A stretch of DNA of 64,000 bases from Thozetella sp. PMI_491 (lineage: Eukaryota; Ascomycota; Sordariomycetes; Chaetosphaeriales; Chaetosphaeriaceae), in the NCBI GenBank assembly GCA_021432635.1, contig MU270018.1:317579-381578 (forward strand), read 5' to 3'. The notes beneath the pieces are model-generated. The model did no database searches and was not told where the DNA came from. It saw only the letters and a program-made list of their open reading frames with translations. This document shows positions 22,629-36,736 of this stretch, one piece after another. The stretch's first letter is position 1. Every line of letters starts with the position of its first letter. The position numbers and the translations under genes are program-made.

Positions 22629-23063
22629 CCAGCCAGTAGCAGCAGATTTCCAGATACACTCGGATACAAAGGGGGGCATCAGGGAGAAATGATCCGTATT
22701 GTCTTTGGGTATCAAAAAAAATACAAACATAGGGATATATGCGAGCGAACCTGAGTTTATACAAGGACCATGAATTTGTTTCGTCAACAAGCAGGAGTGT
22801 GATTCTTCCATACCAGCGGAATGCGTCTCAACAAGAGGTCTTCTATTTTATTTTAGGAGCAGTGTAGACTGCTGTGGTATCTTGCATTGTAAGCAAGATA
22901 TGTGTAGCTGAGTAGACCTGAGGGCTCTCATCATCTCTAACCTCATGGCATGCCCTTTTCGCCGTCTGCTGGCCACGTACGTAGCCATCATTGATGCGGC
23001 GTCAAGAGAAAAGAAAAGGAAGAACTGGCTGCTTCAGATTCTTGGCTTGCTCTCCCCGGTGAG
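22629..23063. other. 435-bp convergent intergenic region
   Basis: Only 3' UTRs of DAHP synthase and the epimerase are expected here. It is somewhat AT-richer around 22700-22900. Nothing else seen. Confidence 0.5.
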
Positions 23064-25331
<2,268 letters not shown>

Positions 25332-28300
25332 TTATGTCCTGCCGCGCCTCTCCGCCTCGAACAGTTCCCTCTTGAAGTCCATCATGAGGTCCTCGATCTT
25401 GTAGACCTCCTCCCGCGCAAGGCTGGCCGACCGCAGTGCCGCCATGGCGCCCATGAGCTGGCTCTTTATCTCCTGGACTATATCCACCACCTTGACATTG
25501 CTCTCGACGGCGACCAGTTCGGCCGTCTCTTGTTTGCCCAAGACGACGGCCATCTTCTCCCCCCCGGTCTCTGCTCCTTCGGCATGCGGTGCTGCGACTG
25601 CGAGTTCAGCATCTGGCTTATCTATTGTCTCGTCCCTCTCCTCCTCAACAGGGACCTGGACCTCCATCTCAGCCGGCGCTGGGTCGACAGCCAACACGGC
25701 TTCGATAGGTCCCACCGAGAGATCCGGTGATTCTTCCCGTCCAGCCGGGCTGGAAATTCGACCAGGAGGAGCTGCAACCTCTTCAACCATGGACACATCT
25801 GCTATCGGCATTAGCTTAGCTATTGTGGAACGAGCACATCTAATCGTACCTTGGTCGGGGATAGCAAGCTGGCTGTCGGGCACCTCGTCAAGCTCATTGG
25901 CTGACTCGTGGTGTCTGGGTTTCTTGCTTCCCTCGATGCCTTGATCTGCTGCCTTGGCGGAAGATCCCCTCTTTCGCTTCTTCTGTCCAGCACGGCTCTT
26001 CGACTGGGTGCTCTGCGACCTCGATTCCTCAGCCTGGGTCGCCGGGATTGTCGGCCGCAACGGGCTTGATTTAGCCCTTCTAGAGGACGTCCGCCGAGAC
26101 CTCTTCGGCGTCCCTCCCACTACAATTGCGTCTTGGACCGCCTGGTCGTTCGCCGAAGACGGCGGCGCCTCATACTCCCCAGGGTCAACATTTCCGTTGG
26201 CCAGTTCAACCACCAGCTTGCTGTGCTTCTTGCCATCTGCGATAGCGGCTTCAAGACATGCATCCCTAGTTGCTTGCGCCGCCTTCTTGGCCATGGCTCG
26301 GGAAGATCGGGTCAGCCTGCCTGGGGTGGCTGCCTGGGGACTAGCAAATGCATCCATGAACACTTCATCCCCAGACTTTGGTGTCTCTTCAGGCTGTCCA
26401 GTGGGTCGCTGTTGCAGCTTCGGCGTCGATGGGACCGCTGCGTCTAGCACGTTAGACGCGGCTTGGCGCCTCTGTCTCGTAGACCGAGTGATAATCAGGC
26501 TGTCCTCAATCACCTCATCCTCAGAATCCAGGATCGGCAACTCATCCTCGTCAAGGCCAACTGCGTCAGCCACATCATCCATCTCCATGGGTTCTTCTGC
26601 CCCAGGCAATACAATGTCTGCCGCCACAGTAGTCCGGCGGGATGGCGTGAAGGGGCCTGCATGGTGAACAGCATTTGGGGATCCGGTGATAGGAGATGAG
26701 GAGAATTCCTGCCATTCATCCCGGATGCTGTTGCTTGCGGACCTGGATCGGATCTCATCTGCCAAGGGGTTCCCTCTAGGCTCTGGCGGTGAGGAAGGTA
26801 GGTCGTTTCCAATTTCCGGCAGGGCCACGAGCTGGCCACGGCGAGGAGTCGGAGTGGAAGCAACATAATTGTCGAACCTCCCTTCTGGCTCGGGTGTAGC
26901 GGCGCCTGGGAGCTCTGGAGACTTGGGGCGCTGGCTTGGTAGAGTAGGTTCGGCCGCAGAGATCTCTGTGGTTTTCGTGCCTGGGCTCGACCGAAGCGCA
27001 GGGAACAATGCCTCATTCTGTTTCTGGCGCTCTCGGACCTCCTTCTGGTGCTCGGTAAGCAATTGAGACTCCACCTCGTGGTCAGTCGTGGGCGAAGAGT
27101 CGATCGGCGCAAACGCAATCTGCGAGTCGTCGTGACGCAACCGAGGTGTCGTGCTCCGCCGCTTGGCTTTGGGCGCTTTCGTAATCGACGTAGATTCGAG
27201 ATGGCGCTTCCCAGGTACGACGCGGGTGCTAGGTAGAGGCGATTTGGAATGGCGGGAAGAGGACCGAGGAGTGCTTCTCCTACTCGGCCGCGACGAGATA
27301 GGCTCAGGAGCGATTGCCTCCTCCTGAGAATCGGCAAAAGATAGCTGAGCCGAGGCTTCCGTTATTGTGGTCTCTAGGCCCGGCAAAATGAGCTCGATAT
27401 GTTGCTGGAGGGACACCAAGATCGGCTGGAGCTTCTCAGGATACTGGATATTCCCAACGTCCTTGAACGCGGCGTTCCATAGAGCGGCAGCGCTGTTGAC
27501 AAAAGTGCGGTGCGAGCTCCCGAAAACGGCACAGAACAAGCGTTCGAGATGGCCCAGCTGCTGCTCTAGGGGCTGTATTTTTATCAACGCCTGTGAGAGC
27601 GCCGCCCACACGGACTTGACCTAATTCGTTGTTAGCAATTTTGACTGGTAAAAGCACGACGGAAGTTCACCAACCGCTGCAAGGCTGGGACTAGACTGGC
27701 TTCCCAGTTGCCGCCCCTCATCCTGGATCCAGACGCTGACACCACCCTGCAGGGCTGCGAGCGTTTTGGTGGTTAGCTCTGGGTTGCATCGACCCACGAA
27801 GGTGCCGACCTCTTCAAGGAGGTCGCCCGCAAGTTTCACATTGGCAGCATCGAACTCGCTGTACGAGTACATTAGTGCCGCATCAACAACCTTGTATAGG
27901 TTATCAAATGTGTCGAAAGATGCTGATTTCGGTCCGGCATTGGGGGTTCCCCACAGACGACGACGAGCCGCGTCAACTGCCTGTCGGTCCCGGGGTTGCG
28001 TCGCCGTCGACAGTATCTCAACGACGCTCTTGGTGGTGTTATCTGCGACTCTTGACGAACTCCGGCTACTGACAAGGTCGAAGGCAACCCTAGCGAGGGG
28101 CTCAATGACAGCAATTGCAACACCTGCATCACCCGTCTCGGCTTGTGCTCGTCTAGCAAGGCATGCGAAAAGTCTTTGCCACAGGTCCCATGGTAGGTTT
28201 GGCGTTGACCTCAGGCCTCGTTCGAGAACCTTGATGGCCTCTCGATAATCATTACCAGCCAGTGGCTGGCTCCCTGAGCCACTAGGAGGCTGCACGGCCA

Positions 28301-30695
28301 GCTTGGGCTCCAACCACTTTTGCATCCACTCGGCAGCAAGCTGCCAGGGTCCATAAGGGCTGAGCGCATCCATGGGGATTGTCGACAGGAGCTCCTGGGC
28401 GAGGTTCTTGTCTACCTGCTCATCCTTTCCGGGGAAGAAAGGATCAAATGCTGCAATGATGAACTGGGAGAACGTCCCATCGTCGGCAACACCCGGGGGT
28501 AGACTCGATAAGACGGAGAAGAGATGGTGAAGGGGTGACTTAGAAGGGCCTTGATTTTTGGTAGGCCGACTCGACGGTGTAGCAACGGGAACGAAGACGG
28601 TCTCCTTGCTGACGGCTAGTATCTTCTCGGTGAAGGGTAGGGGGCCAAGCGACTGAATCATGACCGCGAGAAACCTCTCCATAGCCGAAAGGAACACGGC
28701 AGAGCCGCTCGTTGCCTGGTCGTCTTCGAGTAAACCGCGCTGCCAAATCTTGTGCATGGCGTTGAAGGCATGAGCGACGAAGGAGGCAGTGTCTGGGGAA
28801 ACTTTGATCTCCTTCGAAGCTGCCGACGCCACCGAGGCAACCAGCGTCTCCCAGAGTCTAGATGTGACACTTTTGCTGTCGGCAAGAGCCAAAAAGGTCT
28901 GCTCCAAGATAGGTCCGACAAGAGCAAACACCCGGCTCGCGTTGCGTCTGAGCCACTTCGAGTCGATAGGCGGGAGCTCTTCAGGCCGAACAATGACATT
29001 GTCTATTACGCGCTCTTCCTTCCACACACGCTTCGTCGTGCAGTCGAAGAGACCGGCTAGGATCTTGGAGGCTTCACCAAGACGTTCCTGAGAATCTTCA
29101 GGCTTGGGGTCCAAGAGCTTCGTCAAGAGCGGGTCGACGCCGTTGTCCCAATAGGCGTCCAGGAGAGCAAGATTCGTGGTGGGCTTGAATTCGTAGTAAA
29201 ATAGGTTGCAGATCCCTCCAAGAACAGCCCTGCGGATCTCCTCCTCCTTCTTCCCCGTCGGTTTCCTCCTCAGCTGCGTCTCCAGTGGTTGCCGAAGAGT
29301 AATGACGTTCTTGGGAAATGAGCGTTCTTCAAAGTGGGCTAGGTAGATGAGACGGCCCCAGGCATAGTTTGCCTCGGTCTTGGTCTGCAGGTCGCTGCTG
29401 TTGAAGCAAGACTGTATGATGCGCAACCAGTTCTTCGATGCCTCCCACTTGTCCATAGGCATCCGCAAGAGAAGAATAACCGCAGTCCATATCCGGGGAA
29501 CCGAGGCAGAGACAGTTTTGTCTTTCGCCATGACTTCGAGCCTCTCCTCATAGTACTTGAGGTACGTCTTATCCTCGAGCATCAGGCTGAATATGTCTGC
29601 AACCTTCCTTGCTAGTTGCTTGTCTTTACCGGTGCTGAAGCCAGCCTCGAGGCCCAGTTGGATGGCAGCAGATCGGATCTCCTTCAGACTGCTGAGCATG
29701 TCGGTAAATAGGTCCAGAAGCCAGTCCGAGTTGACCACCATGTGGCTCCTACAGTTCCTGAGGAGCTGTCGGTAGATTAGGACACGGGCCATGATGATGC
29801 TCTTTCCCTTGAGATGCTCCTCGATGTTGTGCAGAGATGATATCAGCCGCGCAACTCGGTCGGCGGTCATCACCTTTTGGGAGAACTTCTGGTGGCCGAC
29901 CACATGCATTAGATGCCGGACCGATTCTTTCGGTGAGGTTGAGTCCTCAAAGGTGCGGATGCAATGGTCGATGATGAAGACGGCGAATTCGTGGGGGATG
30001 GCGGCGGCAATGGAGGGGAAGTAAATAACGGTGGACAGGAGACTCAGGGCGTGGTTTACGAGCGAAGAGTCGAGCGTCCCTTCAGGCGTCTTGGCGGTGA
30101 CATCGCGCTGGATGCACTGAGCAAAGAAGCCGATCTGTTCCTGCAAGGCGGCCCGATCGGGTAGATTGTTGGTGGTCTTTAGGGCCTGGGTCAACACCAT
30201 GTAGGCATCCACCTTGGAGTCGCGATTTGACCCAGCCAGGTGCTGGATTGCCGATTCCAACATGGTGGAGATGTCCTCATTGGGGCCAGACTGATGGGCG
30301 GTGCTAGCGCTGATGGGATCTAGCGGATTGGGGGCGTAGGTGGTGACCTTGAGGATGGACTTGACCGGCTTCGAAGAGCTCGGGGGCAACGACACGGGCG
30401 TCGGCTGGTGCGCCTTTGCCACGTTTCCTTCCGGATAGACAGGGGCGTCCTTGTACTCGGCACGGGCAGAGAATCCCACACGTTTCCTGTTGCTGGCCGA
30501 GCCCGAGTTAGTCGTGACGGAATCGGCGGGCGAATAGATGCTGGGCGGCGTCTGCAGGTTGAGATGACGGTCCACCGCAGCAAGCGCTATCCGGGCAGAA
30601 GCCGCTGGCTCATGGCACGCCTCCCGGGGCGGCGTCGGCGGTCGAGGAGGCAGAGAGTCGAGGCCTGTGGACGTCTGGACCTCGAGAGATCCCAT
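25332..30695 (-). CDS. RIF1: Rif1-type telomere and replication-timing factor
   Basis: Exons in transcript order 30695-27675 and 27620-25332 (1769 aa). The 54-bp intron has branch TTGCTAAC and acceptor TTAG but a weak donor, GTTGGT, the only phase-compatible choice. The start MGSLEVQTS..LPPRPPTPPREA is the filamentous-fungal Rif1 start; a longer in-frame Met at 30860 is probably leader. Residues 71-75 (KRVGF) and 113-116 (SILK) are PP1-docking RVxF and SILK motifs. Residues about 190-1050 form the helical-repeat Rif1 N-terminal domain. The C-terminal third is disordered, rich in Ser/Pro/Arg (SPLRP, TPRR), ending in a helical segment. Known roles of Rif1: telomere length control, late-origin repression through PP1, and repair choice. 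Confidence 0.9.
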
Positions 30696-32108
30696 CGCGG
30701 CGGCGGCTGGACGTCTGTCGGCGGACAGAGCCGGAAGCACCCCTCTGAACCTGGCGGCGGTGTTCGACCTCGGCTGCCTGTTGCAATTCAGCAGCTTAGA
30801 CACGCATGCTTCGTCAATATCGGTGATATCGTCGATGCCTCGAGGGGGAAAGGCGATCAAAAGAGAGTGGACAGGTGCCGGCGGGGAGGCAGAGCCGGGA
30901 GACAGACTGAAGGTTGGGATGAAGATTGGAGTAGGGGATTGAAAATGGCAGATTTGAGCCTGTGTAGCTTAAACGAGATTCTGGCTCCACGCGATTTCGC
31001 GCGTCGTGCAGCGTCGCGCGTGTGCGCGAACCCCTGTCCCCTCCTCACCAGCCTTCTACTTTAATGGAGTGGGGACCCATCTTTGCTTATATCATCCCTC
31101 TAGCTCTCCGTAGCACAGCAGCCACGGTCCACATAGTGGCAAGTGCGCAACAGGGGGTAGTCGTCCCCCTAATGGAGTAAAGCTGGGACGGACTTCAGGT
31201 AAGGGCAGCACCGCTGAGGTCATGGTCTGACGAGAGGGGAGGAGAGTTCGGTGGACAACTTTTCGTTCGATGCACACGCATGCCTACAGCGCAAGTTGGA
31301 TGTTTTTCGGACCAATTCTCCCACTGGAGGCACCCAAAGTGAGCACTTCAAAGCAGCTTCTTCTTGTGAAGAAAGGCACCGAGCTTCAGGGTCGCGATGG
31401 TCTGTGCGACTGGTGGTATTCAGCCCACATCCTGGATTACCCCACACTCTCCAGCGACCTCTGTCCCATGTGTCCGGTGCAGCCCCAAGGTTACAGCTCC
31501 AGCCCAGCTATTCGGCAAGCGACCACTTGCAGACCCCATGTGCTGAACACCACTTACTCGAAACTCAGCCATTGCCTTCTGTCAATACCTACCCCAACTT
31601 GGCAAGACTCCAGTTCTTACTGTCAACCAAGGCCAACAGCCCCGCCAATGTCATGGAGGATACCCGACCGGTTTGTTACGGCAGTCTGATCGCGATTGCC
31701 GTGCCCCGTCAGAGGAAAACGGACCTGAGGTGTGGTCCTAGCTAGTGCTTAATAGCAGAGTATCCTACTACGCCTAGAGTGCTTTCCAATTTAATGTCCG
31801 CAACCCAGAGGCCCAGCTCAATAGAAGCACGGAGGTGCCACTCCCTCACCCCTATATTGATCGGCGCCTCTGATCACTCCGATAGCCCCAGTCTCGGATT
31901 CCTCTTGCAATATTCCGTGGCATCGTTTCTCATGTGAGGCGCTGCTGCATCCTCCCAACTTCCATAAATTCATAGCACCATCTCGGATGCGCCGCAACGA
32001 GCAACCCAATTTAGTATTAGTAGTCTCCTACGACCGCTGTCAACTACCTGCCCGCCTAGCGTGGCTGCCTACGACTTACCTTCACGAACAAGCAGCTATT
32101 TTGACCGC
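30696..32108. other. 1.4 kb divergent region between RIF1 and RIC8
   Basis: Promoters of both genes. A 164-codon plus-strand frame at 31251-31745 has no protein-like features and I reject it. No RNA gene or repeat recognised. Confidence 0.5.
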
Positions 32109-33803
32109 ATGGCGGCGCAAGCCCCGGGTAGCTTGGCTGGCGCTGGTCAGTTTCCACGTCACCTACCCACCCCGGGAGAAGAGGCACTTTGGTATTGCAC
32201 GCGCATTGGTTGACTCACGGTGCCCACAGCCAAGCTAGAAGCTGTCACCTCCCTTTTGACGAAGCTGCGTGATGACCTCAAGTCGATAAGTCTTCTTCCC
32301 CATCGTAAGCTGTCCTACCCTCACATATTTACGAGCTACCGAAGTTAATGGAAGCAAGAGCGCGATGCCGCTCTGGAGGAGCTGAAGCTTTATGGCCGTG
32401 ACCCAACCAATGCCGATCCTATTTTCACTCGGGAGGTAAGCCTCGCAGCGCCGGCCGTCCCAACCGGCGCTGGCTCTAAATAAACCCCCCTTTTCTTTCT
32501 AACACCTACAGGGGATCGAGACACTCACGCGGCATGCTTTCAACAGTCCGTCGAACGCAACCTGTCGACATGCGTTGAGGGTACTGTGCAACGCCCTATT
32601 TCTGAGGAAAGAAACACGACAAATGTTTGTTGACCTAGGTTACGAGTCCAGGGCATGCAACAAGCTCAAGAACGACAATCGAGACGACGAGTTTCTGGTC
32701 TCCCGCCTCATCTTCCTTACTACCTACGATACCGATATCGACCTTGATGCTCTCATCGACAAGCATCATCTCGCGGATATCATTACCCAGAATCTAGCCA
32801 GGCATGTCCGAGAGCTTTCGGCCGGAGAATCCAAGACAAAGCGAGACCCCATGGCGGACATGGCTCTATCTGAAACCGCTAAGCTGCTGTTTAACATCAC
32901 TCACCATCGTCCCAAGAAGGTACAAGCCTTCACACCAACGATCCCTCACATCGTCACCCTGCTCTGCAAGCATGAAGTTCCTGCCGTCAACGCCCCCCTG
33001 ACTCCACCCTTTGGGCAACTTGTAAACACACTCCTCAACTTAGATCTGAGTAGCAAGGACGCCAAGCCATCGATCTATCCCAAAGGCGAGCCGAGCGGCA
33101 TCACGGACAGATTAATCCAGTTACTCGATCTATCGATGAAGTCTTATTCCGATGCTGAACTCGAGCAGATGGTGTCTTCCCTCGTGGGGGTTATCAACAA
33201 AATCCACGAGTACGCCCCCGACAACGTGCGCCAGTATATTCGGAATAAGCTGCTCCCCACCGAGACGGACCGTCAGGATGTCCTGGGCCGAGGTAGTGCC
33301 CTATCATCTAGACTTCTGCGGAACTCGACGAACGCAGGGAAACCGGAGCTCCGCGAGGCCATATCAAGTCTTATATTTGACATGTCAGACAAGGATGGCT
33401 CCAAATTTGTCGAAAATGTCGGTTATGGATTTGCCTCTGGCTTCTTGTTCCAGAACAACATGCCTATACCGAAGAATGCCACTGAGGCCTATAGCAGTCA
33501 GACCGGCGAAGGGCGGAGAGCAGTCAACCTTATTACTGGCCAGTTCCTGGACGCAGAGAAGCTCCTGGATGCGCCAAAAATGACCGAGGAAGAGAAGGAA
33601 AGGGAGGCAGAGAGGCTCTTCGTGCTGTTCGAAAGGTAAGCGGCCAATTTCCAAGTGCTTTGATCCTCCAGACAGCCTAACACCCTAGCAGGCTCAAGAA
33701 AAATGGCATTATTAGCGTTCAGAATCCTGTTGAACAGGAATTTCGGGAGGGAAGGGTCGAAGAGCTGGATCGCGATGACACCCTTGCGGAAGAACTAGAT
33801 TGA
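32109..33803 (+). CDS. RIC8: RIC8/synembryn, G-alpha chaperone and exchange factor
   Basis: Five exons: 32109-32145, 32230-32304, 32359-32435, 32512-33635 and 33692-33803 (474 aa). Phases agree throughout. Exon 1 is only 37 nt (MAAQAPGSLAGA). The second intron ends in AAG rather than YAG, the only choice that keeps QRDAALEELKLYGRDP in frame. The product is an armadillo-like helical protein. Family segments include GIETLTRHAFNSPSNATCRHALRVLCNALF, SETAKLLFNITHH, PPFGQLVNTLLNLDL and NPVTGQ-like NLITGQFLDAEK. In Neurospora and Magnaporthe RIC8 activates G-alpha subunits for growth, cAMP signalling and conidiation. The C-terminus is acidic and ends EELD. Confidence 0.92.
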
Positions 33804-34828
33804 GCCAGGACATGGGGCGACTCCCCTTGCTGTGATCAAGCACGGGTGCCAGTCACCTACAAGCTTCGATGTCGCCAAGGTATAGTAGCCCTAGGGGTGT
33901 CTGCCCACGGCCGAAGAGTATCTCTCCTTCACAGCCGGGTTTGGGGGTGGGGTCTTAGTATCTCGGCGCAAGGTGCAAGGCGATCTGATGCTAGTGCGAT
34001 CTGAGCGATCAGGTCGCGTCACAGATAGCATCCATATGAAAGAGGCGGATAGAGCAAGTGCAATCTATTAACCCCCCTTCTCTTGGAAAAAAACAACCCA
34101 AAGACCATTCGTAGAATCCAATGCTGCGGATTCTTAGGCAAGACGTACGAGAACCCAATGGCGATGCCCGAGCCAAGGTAAGACACTTACAACAACCCGG
34201 TTTAATTGCAACCTAGCAGCTTGTGGCAGGTATCTCTGTAAATTTCGAAATCACATTGTCCAATGGTCAAAATATCGTATTAAGTAGAAAAAATAATTTC
34301 ACGGTGAAAAATTCTAGACTTCCCGGGGGCGTCTACGGGTTTTGGTTGTATTTATTGCTTCCCTGCTGTGTAGCTTTGGCAATCAAAGGTACTTGAGTGG
34401 TTTTATAATTGGCTTGTCCGTCACGTCGTCTGACAGCAAGCGCAAACTGTTAGCTAGGTAGGTACCTAGGTAGGGTAGTGTCCATATCATCAGATAAATC
34501 GCTCCAGTAGCTCACTGGTTTGGCCGTGAGGTACCTAAGTAGGTACCTACTTAGCCACATCACTCACGTCTTGCCCGACAGCTGCATTAGTACACGGCCC
34601 CTCGACTTTCCATTTTTCCCATTTTCCCCAGACTAACCTTTGCATCGGCAGTCTCACTTTTGAGCGGGGAGAGCCTAGCCGTGCTTTCCTCAACCGCAGG
34701 GCAGAGACGACCCACTCGCATTTGAGAAATATCGCCTACCCTATCTTTCAAGACGCGACGCGCGACTCCGTGGATTTCGCCTCCGTAACACATCTGCAAC
34801 CCTCCCTCCCAACCCCCGACACAGCAAC
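33804..34828. other. 1.0 kb intergenic region with AT-rich patch and palindromes
   Basis: An AT-rich patch at about 34225-34330 stands out from the GC-rich surroundings. TAGGTACCTA-type repeats lie at 34454-34475 and a 20-nt perfect palindrome at 34535-34554. No gene seen. Confidence 0.55.
34535..34554. repeat. 20-nt perfect palindrome of the TAGGTACCTA kind
   Basis: The sequence ctaagtaggtacctacttag is exactly self-complementary. A shorter TAGGTACCTA palindrome lies about 75 bp to the left (34459-34468). They sit about 280-370 bp upstream of the chromodomain gene start. Confidence 0.7.
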
Positions 34829-35897
34829 ATGCCTTTCTTCGAAATGGAATCCGGAGAGGACGGTCTTCCGCTCATCACGAGTGATGTTATCGCGTTTGTT
34901 ACCCTATTTATCACATTCTCAGGGGGGGCAATTGTCTATTTGCCCACTACACTCTCAGTCGCCAACCATGATCGCTAACACAGGCTACAGGGCTGATGTT
35001 GAGCAATCTGGCGACGACAATGCAGCTCGTATTGTAGTCGCCTCCGAACCGAATAACGAGCAAGAGAGCAGCAGTGACGATAGTGCAGGCACGGCTCAAG
35101 AGGAGACCGATGACGACAACGAGGCTGCTGCTGCTCCAGGGTCGTCAGAGGGCAGAAACGGCGCCACGCAGGCCGAGCCGGCCGTGAGGACCCCCCGATC
35201 GGCCGGGCGGAAGCGCAAGGCGGCCGACGTCGGTCTCAGCGAGTCAACGACCACACGGGCGGCCAGAGGCAAGCGGCCTGTTCGCGCTATTGTCGCTACC
35301 GTCGCTACCAGCGCTCGCCTCGCAGCCAAAATGGCGAGTAAGCCCGTTCGTGGACGACCTAGCGCTGCTAAAGCGACTGTACGTGGAAATGAATGATCGT
35401 AGACGAAAGTTCTCTAGGTGATGGTGAACTAACGGGTTTACCAGACATCCGCGGCACGGCCCCGTGGGCGACCGAAGAAAGATGTTGTAAGTCGCCATCC
35501 CAGTTCCACTGGGACCTGGCCTCTTCGAGTAGGCGCTAACAAGGCTGCGAAGAATGCTCCAGCACCTCAATCCAAGCGTGCATCTAAGGGCAGGGGCGGC
35601 AAGCCTCGCTCAAACCAGAGCGCTGACGAGGTGCCGGCAGGGGAATGGGAGGTAGAGAAGATATTGGATTCCGGAATCGACGCCGACACCTCTGAGCATA
35701 AGTACTTGGTCAAGTGGAAGGGCTATAGTGACGAGGACAACACTTGGGAGCCCAAGAGCAACCTCGCCCACTGCATGGAGCTTGTCAAGAACTTCGAGGC
35801 CCACCAGCCACGCCGACCAAAGAAAGCGGCCTTGGACGGCAGCAATGGAACTGAGAAAGCGCCTGCAAAGAAACGTGGCCGCAAGGCCAAGGCCTAA
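34829..35897 (+). CDS. Chromodomain protein with AT-hook motifs
   Basis: Proposed exons 34829-34893, 34991-35378, 35445-35486 and 35553-35897 (279 aa). The last three exons are well supported (donors GTACGT and GTAAGT, branch CTAAC); exon 1 (MPFFEMESGEDGLPLITSDVIA) rests on phase and a GTTTGT donor. An intron-free alternative starts at 34969 (MIANTGYRAD). The N-terminal half is acidic, then basic. AT-hook cores are PVRGRPS and RPRGRPKK. The chromodomain (about residues 192-245) has EWEVEKIL, YLVKWKGY and NTWEP, with cage residues Trp, Trp, Tyr expected to read methyl-lysine. There is no chromoshadow domain, so it is not a standard HP1. The C-terminus is Lys-rich. Confidence 0.82.
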
Positions 35898-36736
35898 TTT
35901 CTTGCTATTTGCTTAGCTCCTGCGCACCGTTCCCGGGGTTCTCTTCATGCTCTTTCCTTCTCTGTACTTGTTTAGGGGCGGGTAACATCAGGCAGTCCAG
36001 TGGTAGGGAAACCATGGACAGCCCACACAACTCTACATCCACGACGCGCGAGTGGCCATCCAAGTGCCACGGGGTTAATGACTACATGGGCATATTTATG
36101 GCAACACGGGTCTCGATTCGGCTGGGCGAGCAGCCGCAGGTGGACCAGTTTGGGCTGACTTGAACGATTTCTCTTTTCTATTTCATCAACAGGCCGAGCT
36201 GGCAAGGAATGCGATCGTTCTCGAAAAGATCGTACATGTACATCTAGTCGCGATTATGACACGATTTTCCAAGACGATCAAGCGGATGTGTATGGAACAG
36301 ATGCGGAACACGTTACCAGCACCCCCAACTAGGGGTGGGTAGCCTGCCCCACCGGCCTGACCAAACGCGTTCAAAGTGTCCCACCAAGCACCGACGTCAG
36401 ATCCCCCAGCGCCAAGCTCCGGGGTTGCCTGGTGGAGCGCGACAATCACGCCCCTAGGGGTAGCCTCGCGACTTACTTTTTTTTTAAGCTGGAGCTCTCT
36501 GACAGGTGTCATTTCTCCCACCCCGGCATCCTTCATCAAGACAGGAAAAGCGATCGCGGAACGCCCGTTTTACGTACAACCCGACGCAGCCGACGACCGT
36601 TTGCTTGTGTGCCTACGAGGATACACACGTTCGAACGCAACCCGGGATCGGCGCGCAACTGCTCGCATTCCGATAGCAGAACCTCGCACCTGGCGCCGGC
36701 TTCTCCGACCGCAGATTCCATTCCCCCTCCGACAAA
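35898..36736. other. 0.84 kb intergenic region
   Basis: Contains the 3' end of the chromodomain gene and the promoter/leader of MPDU1. The frames at 36376-37203 are antisense or out-of-frame shadows of MPDU1. Nothing else seen. Confidence 0.5.

Noticed and set aside
31251-31745. 164-codon plus-strand open frame between RIF1 and RIC8
   Set aside because: No protein-like features, overlapped by another frame, in a divergent promoter.
35553-35897. Chromodomain as a retroelement remnant
   Set aside because: Sequence EWEVEKIL..YLVKWKGY also resembles chromoviral chromodomains, but the intact spliced host gene with AT-hooks and no adjoining element parts favours a host gene.
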